Numbered from the stretch's first letter, positions 7,432-16,518 are shown. The stretch is 64,000 bases of DNA from Thiodiazotropha sp040793985 (GCA_040793985.1 JBFNJI010000046.1:35079-99078), one strand, 5' to 3'. Notes: a model not told the origin generated them from the letters alone. Numbers and translations: made by a program.

Positions 7432-9345
7432 ATGGCGGATAGGGGCAAATCAGACCAAAACCCGGACAGACTGAGCGCATACCCCCTTCTGAGCGAAGTC
7501 AGACTGCCTCGTGAGCTGCGCCAGCTGGACCAGGTGAAGCTCAGGCCCCTGGCTGCAGAGATGCGGCGATTTCTCATCGAGTCCGTCTCCCAGACCGGGG
7601 GGCACCTGGCCGCAGGGCTCGGCGTGGTGGAGCTGACCATCGCCCTCCACTATGTCTTCAACACTCCCTATGACCGCCTGGTCTGGGATGTGGGGCACCA
7701 GGCCTATCCGCACAAGATCCTCACCGGTAGAGGGGATCGCATGGCCAGCCTGCGGCAAAAGGGAGGGCTCTCCGGATTTCCGAAGCGTGTTGAAAGCGAG
7801 TATGACACCTTCGGTACCGGCCACTCCAGCACCTCCATCGGCGCAGCCCTCGGTATGGCCGTGGCGGCTAAACAGAAGGGAGAAAAACGTAATGTGGTGG
7901 CGATTATCGGCGATGGCGCCATGGGGGCCGGGATGGCCTTCGAGGCCCTCAACCAGGCGGGTGCACTGGACCAGGATCTGCTGGTAATCCTCAACGACAA
8001 CGATATGTCGATTTCGAAACCGGTGGGCGGCTTCAGCAATCACCTGGCCCGTCTGCTCTCGGGAAAGGTCTATACCAGCATGCGCGAAGGGGGCAAGTCG
8101 GCCCTTAGCCATCTCCCCCACCAGGTCGGTGATCTGGTCGGCAAATGGGAAGAGCACATGAAAGGCCTGGTAATGCCGGGGACCCTGTTTGAGGAGATGG
8201 GATTCAACTACATAGGCCCCATCGACGGCCATGATTTCGATACCCTGGTTGCCACCCTGCAGAACATGCGCAGCATGACCGGCCCCAGGCTACTCCATGT
8301 GGTGACCCAGAAGGGGAGGGGCTATAGCCACGCAGAGAGAGATCCCTGCGTCTACCACGGGGTGACCCCATTCGATCCCGATACGGGGAAGATGGAGAAG
8401 AGCGGCGGCGGCAAGACCTATACCCAGGTGTTCAGCGACTGGCTCTGCGCTGCCGCCAAACGGGACGACCGACTGGTGGCCATCACCCCGGCGATGTGTG
8501 AAGGCTCGGGCATGGTGGAGTACGCCAAGCACTATCCAAACCGCTATTTCGATGTGGGCATCGCGGAACAGCATGCGCTCACATTTGCCGCCGGATTGGC
8601 CTGCGAGGGTTTGAAGCCGGTGGTGGCGATCTACTCCACGTTTCTCCAGCGCGCCTATGATCAGCTGATCCATGATGTATCGCTGCAGGACCTCGATGTG
8701 ACCCTGGCGGTGGACCGGGCGGGACAGGTCGGTGCGGACGGAGCGACCCACGCTGGCAGTTTTGACCTGAGTTATGCTCGCCTGATACCCAATATGGTGA
8801 TAATGGCTCCGGGGGACGAGCGGGAGTGCAGCCGCCTGCTGCAGACCGCCTTCGACTATCAGGGTCCCGCCATGGTGCGTTACCCCCGGGGTAGCGGTCC
8901 CGGTGTGGAAATGGATGCCTCTGCCACAACCCCGCTGCCGATCGGCGAGGGTGAGATACTCCGCAAGGGCAACCGGGTGGCAATCCTGGTATTTGGCACG
9001 CTTCTGTCGACGGCGCATCGCGTGGCGGATCACTTGGACGCGAGCCTTGCCAATATGCGCTTTATCAAACCGTTGGATGGCAAACTGATCGATCAGCTGG
9101 CAGCCAGCCACCAGATTCTGGTCACCCTGGAGGAGAATGTGGTGATGGGCGGGGCCGGCTCTGCGGTGAATGAGTATCTGACTGCCGCCGGCCGGCAGTT
9201 GAGGGTACTCAATCTCGGATTACCCGATCGCTATATCGATCATGCCAGTCACCAGGAGCAGCTTGCAGAGGCCGGACTTGATTTCGATGGCATAGTTGCG
9301 GCCGTAGAGCGGGTCAACAGAGAGACGAAGTTACAAGTCGTCTGA
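7432..9345 (+). CDS. dxs: 1-deoxy-D-xylulose-5-phosphate synthase
   Basis: The 637-residue protein is a full-length DXS, the thiamine-diphosphate enzyme that condenses pyruvate and glyceraldehyde 3-phosphate in the first step of the MEP isoprenoid pathway. The thiamine-binding motif begins GDGAMGAGMAFEALN (about residue 160) and ends NDNDMSIS. The transketolase pyrimidine-binding part contains DVGIAEQHALTFAAGLA and DRAGQVGADGATHAG, and the C-terminal transketolase domain follows. GAGG lies about ten bases upstream of the ATG. It is followed after 40 bp by gloB, and the two are probably cotranscribed. The 200 bp between cbbR and dxs show no clear motif. Confidence 0.97.
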   Translation: MADRGKSDQNPDRLSAYPLLSEVRLPRELRQLDQVKLRPLAAEMRRFLIESVSQTGGHLAAGLGVVELTIALHYVFNTPYDRLVWDVGHQAYPHKILTGRGDRMASLRQKGGLSGFPKRVESEYDTFGTGHSSTSIGAALGMAVAAKQKGEKRNVVAIIGDGAMGAGMAFEALNQAGALDQDLLVILNDNDMSISKPVGGFSNHLARLLSGKVYTSMREGGKSALSHLPHQVGDLVGKWEEHMKGLVMPGTLFEEMGFNYIGPIDGHDFDTLVATLQNMRSMTGPRLLHVVTQKGRGYSHAERDPCVYHGVTPFDPDTGKMEKSGGGKTYTQVFSDWLCAAAKRDDRLVAITPAMCEGSGMVEYAKHYPNRYFDVGIAEQHALTFAAGLACEGLKPVVAIYSTFLQRAYDQLIHDVSLQDLDVTLAVDRAGQVGADGATHAGSFDLSYARLIPNMVIMAPGDERECSRLLQTAFDYQGPAMVRYPRGSGPGVEMDASATTPLPIGEGEILRKGNRVAILVFGTLLSTAHRVADHLDASLANMRFIKPLDGKLIDQLAASHQILVTLEENVVMGGAGSAVNEYLTAAGRQLRVLNLGLPDRYIDHASHQEQLAEAGLDFDGIVAAVERVNRETKLQVV

Positions 9346-9385
9346 GTCGGGTCTGATAGTTCGGTTTTGGCCTGGTGGGGACACC

Positions 9386-10165
9386 ATGATTGAGATTTCA
9401 GGCGTCAATGCCTTCGAAGACAACTATATCTGGATGCTACGGAATCCCTCCTCATCCCTGGCTGTCGCGGTGGACCCGGGCGATGAGATCCCGGTGCTGA
9501 CTTGGTTGCGAAACAACGGCTGCCGTCTCAGCGCAATCCTGATTACACATCACCATTATGATCACGTGGGCGGTATTGCTGAACTGTGTGAAGCCTACCC
9601 GGAGGCCGCTGTCTATGGCCCGGCAAACGAATCCGTACGCGGTGTGACCCATCCCCTCAGGGAGGGTGATAGGCTGCAGATCGCCGGGCTGCAGGCCGAT
9701 TTCCAGGTGTTGGAGGTACCGGGGCATACAGCCGGGCATATCGCTTATTTTGGTGAGGGGGTGCTATTCTGTGGAGACACCCTGTTTGCCGCCGGCTGCG
9801 GTCGTGTATTTAGCGGTACCTTCGAGCAGCTCTCGGATTCGCTGCAGCGCATAGCCGCGCTACCGGGCGACACTCGGGTCTACTGCGCCCATGAGTATAC
9901 CCTCGCCAATTTGGGATTTGCGCAGTGGGTAGAGCCGGAAAACAGCGATTTGGCCCGTCGTATCGGGCGGGAGCAGGAAAAGCGGGAGGCGGGGTCGCCA
10001 ACCGTGCCTTCAATACTCAGCGAGGAGTTGCTGACGAATCCCTTCTTGCGTACCACCGAAGATTTGGTTGTAAAGGCGGCGGAGCGGGCCTCAGGCCGCA
10101 GCCTGTCCACGCCCCGTGAGGTGTTTGCCGCACTGCGGCAGTGGAAGGACAGCAACTACGATTGA
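9386..10165 (+). CDS. gloB: hydroxyacylglutathione hydrolase (glyoxalase II)
   Basis: This 259-residue glyoxalase II has the metallo-beta-lactamase signature THHHYDHVGG near residue 55, further metal ligands in GHTAGHIAYF and CGDTLF, and the HAGH C-terminal domain. It hydrolyses S-lactoylglutathione to D-lactate and glutathione, completing methylglyoxal detoxification in the cytoplasm. The start follows GGGGA at good spacing. It converges on the phosphoribulokinase gene; an 83-bp gap with a GC hairpin separates the two stops. Confidence 0.95.
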   Translation: MIEISGVNAFEDNYIWMLRNPSSSLAVAVDPGDEIPVLTWLRNNGCRLSAILITHHHYDHVGGIAELCEAYPEAAVYGPANESVRGVTHPLREGDRLQIAGLQADFQVLEVPGHTAGHIAYFGEGVLFCGDTLFAAGCGRVFSGTFEQLSDSLQRIAALPGDTRVYCAHEYTLANLGFAQWVEPENSDLARRIGREQEKREAGSPTVPSILSEELLTNPFLRTTEDLVVKAAERASGRSLSTPREVFAALRQWKDSNYD

Positions 10166-10212
10166 TTTGTACTTGGGCCCGGTTCCAGATGAATTGGTTT
10201 CCCGCACAGCAT

Positions 10213-10241
10213 GGCCGCATAGCCGCAAGGGCCATGCGGCC
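10213..10241. terminator. hairpin between convergent gloB and prkB
   Basis: GGCCGCAT at 10213-10220 pairs with ATGCGGCC at 10234-10241; an alternative CATGGCC/GGCCATG stem overlaps it. No T-run follows on either strand, so a terminator role is only plausible from its place between convergent stop codons. Confidence 0.4.
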
Positions 10242-10248
10242 GATCGTC

Positions 10249-11121
10249 CTAGACGTTACGGGCGTCCATCATACGTTCGATAATGGGCTGCAAAATGATC
10301 TCCATGGCGAAGCCCATCTTGCCACCGGGCACGACGATGGTGTTGCGACGTGACATGAACGAGCCATCGATCATCGACATCAGATACGGGAAGTCGGTAT
10401 CGAACTTCTTTATATCGCTGAAACGGATAACGACGAAGCTCTCATCCGGTGTCGGGATGTCACGGGCGATGAAGGGGTTTGAGGTATCGACCGTGGGCAC
10501 CCGCTGGAAGTTTATATCGGTACGGGAAAACTGCGGTGTGATGTGATTGATATAATCGGGCATGCGACGCATGATCGTGTCGACAATTGCCTCTTCGCTG
10601 TAACCGCGCTCTGCATTGTCACGGAAGATCTTCTGGATCCATTCCAGGTTGACGATGGGTACCACGCCAACCCCCAGGTCCACATACTTGGCGACATCGA
10701 CATCGCCATCAACCACCATCCCATGCAGGCCTTCATAAAAGAGCAGATCTGTGTCCTGATCAATGGCTTCCCAGGGGGTGAATTCACCGGGCTGTTGGTC
10801 GCAACCGAGACGCGCATTGTGCTCGGCGGCTTCCTCCTGACTGTGCAGGTAGTAGCGTTTTTCTCCGCCTCCGGTTTCGCCATAGGTTTTGAAAAGTTCG
10901 GCAATCTTGTCGAACCGATTTGCTTCAGGGCCGAAATGGCTCATGCCTGCAGCCATTTTTTCGCGCATTTCAACCCGTGTATAGCGGTGGAAGCTGTCAC
11001 CCTCGACAACGGCGGATTTGATGCCGTCCCGATAGAAGATATGTTCGAAGGCGCGCTTTACAGTGGTAGTACCGGCGCCTGATGAGCCGGTTACGGCGAC
11101 CACAGGATGCTTTTTGGACAT
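10249..11121 (-). CDS. cbbP: phosphoribulokinase
   Basis: This is a 290-residue proteobacterial phosphoribulokinase (class I, PrkB/CbbP type). It phosphorylates ribulose 5-phosphate to the RuBisCO substrate RuBP. The Walker A motif GSSGAGTTTVKRAFEH is near residue 12, and DSFHRY and the YEGLHGMVV segment are typical of the family. I chose the ATG at 11121, which follows GAGGGAGAAGCAC. A TTG five codons further upstream overlaps that ribosome binding site and is unlikely. The gene stands alone on the minus strand, 4 kb from cbbLS with dxs and gloB between, so the Calvin genes are clustered but not in one operon. Confidence 0.95.
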   Translation of the reverse strand: MSKKHPVVAVTGSSGAGTTTVKRAFEHIFYRDGIKSAVVEGDSFHRYTRVEMREKMAAGMSHFGPEANRFDKIAELFKTYGETGGGEKRYYLHSQEEAAEHNARLGCDQQPGEFTPWEAIDQDTDLLFYEGLHGMVVDGDVDVAKYVDLGVGVVPIVNLEWIQKIFRDNAERGYSEEAIVDTIMRRMPDYINHITPQFSRTDINFQRVPTVDTSNPFIARDIPTPDESFVVIRFSDIKKFDTDFPYLMSMIDGSFMSRRNTIVVPGGKMGFAMEIILQPIIERMMDARNV

Positions 11122-11136
11122 GTGCTTCTCCCTCAA

Positions 11137-11593
11137 TCAAATTCGTAATATTGTTTTGCCCGGTTGGCCTTCAGGGAGGCTGTTTTGCTCTCTACCGGAC
11201 AGGGTTCTTAGTAAAAATTGGTGCCAACTATAACACGGTAAATCCCGATTTCCAGCGACAATGAGATGCATGTGGCGATTGATTCCTACGCCAGGAGTTG
11301 GCTAATGGCCGGCTAAAATTTTCTGATCGGCAATCACGGTCGGCTCTGGCGTGAAACTGGCGGGAATTGCATAAGCAATTGATAAATGAAAGTATTTTAC
11401 CCTGTTGAGGAGCCGGTAAGTGGCAAGCCCTGAATGCGGGTTGGCATTCAGCCAGATTTGGGGAGCGGTATTGGCAAGGCTGAGGAAATCATCGAGGGAC
11501 TACCCGCTCTCAACCATCACGAAGAAATCGGCTGATTCGGTTGTAGTGCTCCTCTCCTGGCTTGATGTATGGGTCTTTTTGAGCAAATAGCCG
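11137..11593. other. non-coding stretch upstream of the phosphoribulokinase gene
   Basis: This stretch should contain the phosphoribulokinase promoter, but I see no convincing -35/-10 pair. The direct context is moderately AT-rich (TATAACACGG near 11230). Nothing else is recognised before the nhaD remnant begins. Confidence 0.4.
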
Positions 11594-11851
11594 CTATACG
11601 GCAGGTATGCGAATCGGCCAAACCATCAATGTTGTTATGTCGCCAAACGGGCTGAATGCGCCACCCGCATTCGCGGCGACCGCGATATTGATGCAGGCCG
11701 AGAGGATACATTTCGGTTTGATCCCGCCCACGGCGAGGACCACCGCGCACAATGAGATGCCCACCTGCGGGCCAACTGTATAACCTGCTGAGTATCGGCA
11801 ATATCTCATTTTGCGATTCTTTAGAGTGCCTTCCGTTGCTGTATCGAGCAT
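11594..11851 (-). pseudogene. nhaD: remnant of a NhaD-type Na+/H+ antiporter
   Basis: The minus-strand frame contains the unmistakable NhaD core, CAVVLAVGG followed by the AANAGGAFSPFGDITTLMVW segment, which is a highly conserved membrane region of the family. Full NhaD proteins are over 400 residues; only about 50 recognisable residues remain. The frame breaks immediately after LMVW and neither flank continues the match. It is therefore a decayed internal fragment, not a gene. It suggests that a sodium/proton antiporter was deleted between cbbP and the polysaccharide genes. Confidence 0.85.
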
Positions 11852-11873
11852 GTCCAGGGATTTCCAAAACTGT

Positions 11874-11897
11874 TTGTCAAGTGAAAAAGGTCACACC
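11874..11897. promoter_or_regulatory. shared upstream motif, copy A
   Basis: TTGTCAAGTGAAAAAGG followed by TCACACC lies 84 bp upstream of the hypothetical gene at 11981. It matches the motif at 12719-12744 upstream of the sugar transferase gene: both have CAAGTGAA, a 4-5 nt variable core, then TCACACC. The placement before two adjacent genes suggests a common regulator. Confidence 0.5.
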
Positions 11898-11980
11898 GAA
11901 TGTGGTCTCATGTCATAGGGAGGGGCTGTGGAGAGATGGAATAGTAGGCGGGGACGGATAGCCTGAATAAGGAGCGGCAG

Positions 11981-12643
11981 ATGGACTTCAAAGGGAGTGG
12001 AGGCGGCTCCATATATCACGATCAGAACCAGCTGGTACTCACAAGAAACATACTCCTGGCACACCTGTTCGCGGCCAAACTGGCACCTGGCGAGGTCGTG
12101 CGATTTGCAAGCAGATACTCGGCGGTAACCCACTGGGAAGAGTTGCTTTGCGCGGTTTTCAATCCCAATTCATCCAGTCTTATGGCGGTTGTCAGTATCC
12201 GTCAGGCGGATGGCTACAGCGGGATCTTGCGTAAACACGGCTCGATTGAGTATGTACGGTTTTTCGTCGATTGGGGTGACGGAATGGGGATGCGGCCGGT
12301 CGGCCTCAGCCACTTCAAGGTCTGTGACAGCATAGACGAGGGTGTGAAGCGGACGCAGCCCAGCTACCACCTTGTCTCCTGTTCCTTCGATGCTGATCGT
12401 TACCGCTACCTGATGAAACAGGGCGTTCAGCCCAAGGTCAGGGCCGTACTTTCGTGGAATCGCGTGCCGGATATGGATGAGGGGTTCGTACCCATGTTTG
12501 GCAACCAGGTCGACTCACAGATCAAAATTGATTCTGAGCAGGAGCTGCTCACCATTTTCTCTAGTAATGAGGATCAGCCGGGCAGCAGGAGAGCAGGTCT
12601 CGGCTATCTGCCGCCATCCATCGTCGAGGCCGGTTTCCAGTAA
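11981..12643 (+). CDS. hypothetical protein in the polysaccharide region
   Basis: I do not recognise this 220-residue protein with confidence. It lacks a signal peptide and membrane segments. The middle holds a beta-rich stretch around VRFFVDWGDG (about residue 87), and near residue 150 there is VRAVLSWNRVPD followed by PMFGNQVDSQIKI. This is reminiscent of immunoglobulin-like or carbohydrate-associated beta domains in other bacterial hypotheticals. AAGGAGCGGCAG just upstream of the ATG is a strong ribosome binding site. An upstream motif is shared with the sugar transferase gene that follows, so a role in surface polysaccharide or secretion is possible but unproven. Confidence 0.7.
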   Translation: MDFKGSGGGSIYHDQNQLVLTRNILLAHLFAAKLAPGEVVRFASRYSAVTHWEELLCAVFNPNSSSLMAVVSIRQADGYSGILRKHGSIEYVRFFVDWGDGMGMRPVGLSHFKVCDSIDEGVKRTQPSYHLVSCSFDADRYRYLMKQGVQPKVRAVLSWNRVPDMDEGFVPMFGNQVDSQIKIDSEQELLTIFSSNEDQPGSRRAGLGYLPPSIVEAGFQ

Positions 12644-12718
12644 CCACCCTGCCGATTGCGACAGGCCTTACTCCCGAGAACCACCCCCGAAGAGAGCTGA
12701 TTTAAATAGGGTTCTGTC

Positions 12719-12744
12719 TTTGTGACAAGTGAATTTGTCACACC
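12719..12744. promoter_or_regulatory. shared upstream motif, copy B, a perfect inverted repeat
   Basis: TGTGACAA-GTGAAT-TTGTCACA at 12721-12742 is a perfect 8-bp palindrome about 180 bp upstream of the sugar transferase ATG. The spacing does not fit the Crp consensus TGTGA-N6-TCACA. It matches copy A at 11874-11897, making it a candidate operator for a regulator of the local exopolysaccharide genes. Confidence 0.55.
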
Positions 12745-12921
12745 TCCATAGTGCGCCATTCGATACGCCTGAAGAGTCGGGATCTGAAATCATAATCCCA
12801 CACGGAGCAGTAAATGCAGCCAATGAAAATGGAAGCTGCAGAAGGATCTACCCCGAATCGGCTGTAACGCTGATGCAGGGACCAAGAACATGAAAAAGAT
12901 ATCGGAGAGAGGACGCTAACC

Positions 12922-13668
12922 ATGAACAGAGGACATGATTCGATTTCCCGGGACTACCAGGATGATTATCAACTGGGACAGATCAATACCACAGACTCAC
13001 TGGCTGCGATCAACCCAGGTACATCCATTAGCGGGGGGCTGGTATTCAACCGGTTGGTGGTTTCAAGACAGGCATCTCACGAGATATTCGGTAAACGGCA
13101 GTTCGATATCCTCATGAGTTTGCTGTTGCTGGTGGCCGCTTCTCCGATAATGCTGACCACGATGGCGCTTATCTGGCTCGGTAGCTTGGGACGTGATCCC
13201 GTATTCTTCCGTCAGCTTCGCGTCGGCTACAAAGGCAAGGAGTTCTACGTCCTGAAGTTCAGAAGCATGCGGGTTGATGCAGAGAAGGCGGGACCGCAGA
13301 TGGCAAAGGTCAATGATTCACGCGTGACTCGGATCGGCCGCTTTATTCGTGCAACCAGAATCGATGAGCTACCGCAATTGATCAATGTCTTTAAAGGTGA
13401 GATGAGCCTGGTTGGTCCCCGCCCTGAGAGACCGGAATTTGTCTCGAGTTTTCAAAGACAGATCGACGGCTATGCGCTGCGGCACCAGGTGAAGCCGGGA
13501 ATCACCGGTTGGGCACAGGTGAGATATCCCTATGGTGAAACAGTCGAAGACGCCGCCAACAAGCTCTATTACGACCTCAGCTATATACGTAGAAACAGTT
13601 TATGGCTGGATATTCTTATCATTTTGCAAACCATCCCCGTGGTTTTGACCGGGCATGGTGCAAGATAG
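12922..13668 (+). CDS. undecaprenyl-phosphate sugar phosphotransferase (bacterial sugar transferase)
   Basis: The 248-residue protein is a bacterial sugar transferase of the WcaJ/ExoY/EpsL type (PF02397). It transfers a sugar 1-phosphate from a nucleotide sugar to undecaprenyl phosphate at the inner membrane, priming exopolysaccharide or capsule synthesis. After a 40-residue leader come the KRQFDILMS start of the domain, one hydrophobic segment (about 60-85) and the motifs FRQLRVGYKGKEF, KFRSMRVDAE, IDELPQLINVFKGEMSLVGP and RPERPEF. KPGITGWAQVRYPYG then leads to the C-terminal membrane-associated end. It lacks the four-helix N-terminal region of full WcaJ, so it is the short ExoY-like form. 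No other polysaccharide genes are in view except the small gene that follows. Confidence 0.9.
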   Translation: MNRGHDSISRDYQDDYQLGQINTTDSLAAINPGTSISGGLVFNRLVVSRQASHEIFGKRQFDILMSLLLLVAASPIMLTTMALIWLGSLGRDPVFFRQLRVGYKGKEFYVLKFRSMRVDAEKAGPQMAKVNDSRVTRIGRFIRATRIDELPQLINVFKGEMSLVGPRPERPEFVSSFQRQIDGYALRHQVKPGITGWAQVRYPYGETVEDAANKLYYDLSYIRRNSLWLDILIILQTIPVVLTGHGAR

Positions 13669-13687
13669 CGGCAGAAGGCAGAGAACA

Positions 13688-14131
13688 ATGTGGAAATCAA
13701 GCGACAGAATAATATCCATCGATATGCGTCGAAGTGTCGAAGTATTGTTGTCGGGATCTATCAACTCCGCTGATGCGCATATACCCTACAAGGGCGGCGA
13801 TACGGATGAGTGGTGTGAGCTCTATCAGGCCTACACGAACCCGATCAACAACCTGTTTTTAGCCTCTGTAAATGAACTGGTAATGGAACGTGGGTTGAAC
13901 AAGAGCAGTTCCATTCGTCTCATCGCCTCGTCATACCGTAGAGGTATCATGGCCGCGAATATCCTCTCGGTTGCAGGTTATGGGAATGTTATCGTCGAAC
14001 TGGACAGGGAACGTAATCGCTCCTCTGGAGCAGTCGTAAGCAGAGTGAGGCAAAATCCTGGCCGTTCTTGGAGCGATAGACTTTACTGGGCGAATTCAGG
14101 ACAGGCCCGGCAGGGTGGTTTGTTGCATTAA
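13688..14131 (+). CDS. rhodanese-like protein without the catalytic cysteine
   Basis: This 147-residue protein is unknown but resembles the C-terminal half of a rhodanese domain. The stretch RLIASSYRRGIMAANILSVA followed by GYGNVIVELD parallels the usual LICRSGxRSxxAAxxLxxAGFxNV pattern. The active-site Cys is replaced by Ala (LIASS), so sulfur transfer is unlikely and a binding role would be needed. I prefer the ATG at 13688, preceded by GAAGGCAGAGAACA, over one at 13655 that overlaps the sugar transferase end. It follows that gene by 19 bp and is probably cotranscribed. It converges on the cyclase gene. Confidence 0.6.
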   Translation: MWKSSDRIISIDMRRSVEVLLSGSINSADAHIPYKGGDTDEWCELYQAYTNPINNLFLASVNELVMERGLNKSSSIRLIASSYRRGIMAANILSVAGYGNVIVELDRERNRSSGAVVSRVRQNPGRSWSDRLYWANSGQARQGGLLH

Positions 14132-14149
14132 GGCCCATGCCCCGGTCGA

Positions 14150-16303
14150 TCAAATCGGGTTCTTTCGGGATTTTCTGCGTTCACGGTATTGTTCCATGTA
14201 GTAGAGACTGGGTCCGTCACCGGGATGTTCATCCAGGATGCGCTTGAACTTTTCATAGGCAGATTCCCGGTCGCCATGCATCCAATCGGCCAGGGCATTG
14301 GCAAAATCGGCATGCAGTCGGCTAAGTTGTGGTGATACCTCGTCACGCATGGCGGCAACTTCATGGATGGTGATCGGCAACTGCTTGCCGGCGACAACGA
14401 ACTGTCCCACTTCGCGGGTTGCAATGCCTTTGAGTCCATCCACAACGGCACCCGATGCCAGAATCGACGTGCCCAGCAGCTTGTTGAGATTTTCGATTCG
14501 TGACGTTGTGTTCACCATGTCGCCAACTGCCCTGTATTCGAAATGGTCTATGGCACCTACATGGCTCATCACCAATTCGCCGGCATGCAGACCTATGCGG
14601 GTAAAGAGTTTCGGTTCCAAATTCGATTCTTCCAGCGCTCGATTGATCGCCAGTCCCGCTTCACAGGCTAGCTGGTGCAGGCTGTGGTCCGGCTCAGTGG
14701 AAGGCCAGATTGCCAGCATCGCATCGCCGACCACATCGGAAACAACGCCGTTCCTGGCTCTGACCGGTTTAAACAGGATCTCATAGTAGCGATTGAGGTA
14801 GTTGTGCAGTTCGACGGGATCGAGATTTTCTGCGAATTTTGTGTAATCTTGCGCGTCAGTGGCCAAACAGACACCGAATGCTGTACTGTTATCCGACATC
14901 GGCTCCCTTTTGTGTTGCGCGAGCTGATCGATAACATCGCCTGGAATATAGTATCCAAAGAGTTCCCGCAGGCGTTCCCGGCTGCTTCGCATCTGTCGAT
15001 AGTGCCATGTCTGGCTCAGAATGAGTGCGAACGGGGTTTGCAGTGCAAGCGGAACGAACCATGGAAGCCAAAGGTTCTGCTGTTTGAAGAGGCTGTAGAC
15101 CAAGGTGAGATAGAGGGCGGATAGGGTCACTCCGATGAGGATACTACGCATCCCGGGAAGCCAGCGCAGTAGCAAGGTGATACCCACACCGTAACCGAGT
15201 AGGAGCATCGCCAGGCTGACATGATTCATGGGAGCGAGGGTTTCAACTGCGAGCAGGTTGGCAAAGGCGGTGGCGGCGATCTCGACGCCGCTTAGATCCA
15301 GGCCATTGGGCTGGGAGTATACGGTATAGAATCCGTCCTTCTGTTTTGGTTGATAAGTGCCCGCATAGCCGATGAAGACAACCTTGTTTTTGAGTGTGGC
15401 GAGCTCGTCGGGAGTGGCTTCCAGAATCTCGGTTATCGGAATTGTAGGTATTGTTCCAGGTGGGCCATAGAAATTGATGTAGGGGTGGTTGTGGCCGCCA
15501 TAGAGTGCCAGTAGCGCCCGCAGTCGAGATCGCTGGGATGGGGTGAGCGATGCCGGCTGGCCTGAGGTAAAAGCCTCCAGCAGACGCCTCTGCAGCGAAC
15601 TGTCGTTCAATATTCGGCGTGCTGTTCGGAGTTGCGATTGCCACTCCTTCGGCAGGCTCTGCTGTTCGCCGATAGACTGAAGCAAAGCGTGCAGATGGCT
15701 GCCGTCGGGATCTGCTGACAGCTGCAATGCCGCAGCCGGTAGGGACATCAAGCTGTTTTCACCGGTAAAAGTCCAGAACCGGCTTACCCTGATCGGAATT
15801 TTTGGCAGTACAAAGGGGGCGATGCCCAAGGCGGCCTCCTTTAACTGTTGCGTCGGCGGAATCAGTCTTTCTATATCCACATGGGTTTGGTTGTCGATGA
15901 TGCGCTGCTGCTCCAGGTAGGCGACAAGCAGTACGTTTCCGGCACGGCGCATGGACTTAACCATGGCTTCATTCGCTTCCGCTGAACGCGCATTCTTAAA
16001 GAAGATATCGAAGACGATGCCGGCAACCCCGGCTTCCTGCAGCCGATCGATCAGGTTGGCATGAATCGAGCGAGGCCATTGTGGTATCTCTTCTCCCAGC
16101 CCAAGCTGTGCGGCGGTTTCACCATTGATCGAGACAATGACAACTTGAGATGGGGGTATTCGGTGGCCACGCAGCTCAAACAGCAGGCTAAGCCCGATAT
16201 TCTCTTCCCATGAACGGCTGCCTGGCGAAAAGGTGACTACAATCCCAAACAGGCCGACGACGACACCAAGCCCCAAAGTGCGGAGGATCGCCTCAATTTG
16301 CAT
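14150..16303 (-). CDS. CHASE2-domain class III adenylate/guanylate cyclase
   Basis: The 717-residue membrane protein has one N-terminal transmembrane helix (about 8-25), a periplasmic CHASE2 sensor (about 30-345), two to three helices (about 360-430) and a cytoplasmic class III nucleotide cyclase domain (about 475-650). Metal-binding aspartates appear in LATDAQDYTKF (D483) and VSDVVGDAMLAIW (D527), and the VNTTSRIENLNK motif carries the transition-state Asn and Arg. It would sense an extracellular signal and make cAMP, though cGMP cannot be excluded. A Crp/Fnr-family gene lies divergently 227 bp away, a natural effector for the product. A short tail after the catalytic domain resembles a TPR-like helix pair. 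Confidence 0.9.
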   Translation of the reverse strand: MQIEAILRTLGLGVVVGLFGIVVTFSPGSRSWEENIGLSLLFELRGHRIPPSQVVIVSINGETAAQLGLGEEIPQWPRSIHANLIDRLQEAGVAGIVFDIFFKNARSAEANEAMVKSMRRAGNVLLVAYLEQQRIIDNQTHVDIERLIPPTQQLKEAALGIAPFVLPKIPIRVSRFWTFTGENSLMSLPAAALQLSADPDGSHLHALLQSIGEQQSLPKEWQSQLRTARRILNDSSLQRRLLEAFTSGQPASLTPSQRSRLRALLALYGGHNHPYINFYGPPGTIPTIPITEILEATPDELATLKNKVVFIGYAGTYQPKQKDGFYTVYSQPNGLDLSGVEIAATAFANLLAVETLAPMNHVSLAMLLLGYGVGITLLLRWLPGMRSILIGVTLSALYLTLVYSLFKQQNLWLPWFVPLALQTPFALILSQTWHYRQMRSSRERLRELFGYYIPGDVIDQLAQHKREPMSDNSTAFGVCLATDAQDYTKFAENLDPVELHNYLNRYYEILFKPVRARNGVVSDVVGDAMLAIWPSTEPDHSLHQLACEAGLAINRALEESNLEPKLFTRIGLHAGELVMSHVGAIDHFEYRAVGDMVNTTSRIENLNKLLGTSILASGAVVDGLKGIATREVGQFVVAGKQLPITIHEVAAMRDEVSPQLSRLHADFANALADWMHGDRESAYEKFKRILDEHPGDGPSLYYMEQYRERRKSRKNPI

Positions 16304-16518
16304 CGGGCTTCCTGCTGCAGGATCGGTGGAGGAGTGGAATTTTTACAGCGGTCTCCATTGAATTCAACCTGTTAGATGGCATTTTTTCTGTTAAAGTCTT
16401 ATAAGGCGTTTCCCATTGTGCATCCCGGCCATCTTCTAGGTAACCTGTGCACGATATATCGCTGAAAGCCAGGACACCGGATAGTCCTATACTTTCAACC
16501 GTTTTTAATTAGAGAGTA

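Noticed and set aside
12721..12742. Crp binding site TGTGA...TCACA
   Set aside because: The half-sites are 12 bp apart instead of 6, so the Crp geometry is wrong.
14298..14786. Long frames opposite the cyclase and other minus-strand genes
   Set aside because: Shadow frames typical of GC-rich coding sequence; every one lies wholly within a gene with clear domains.
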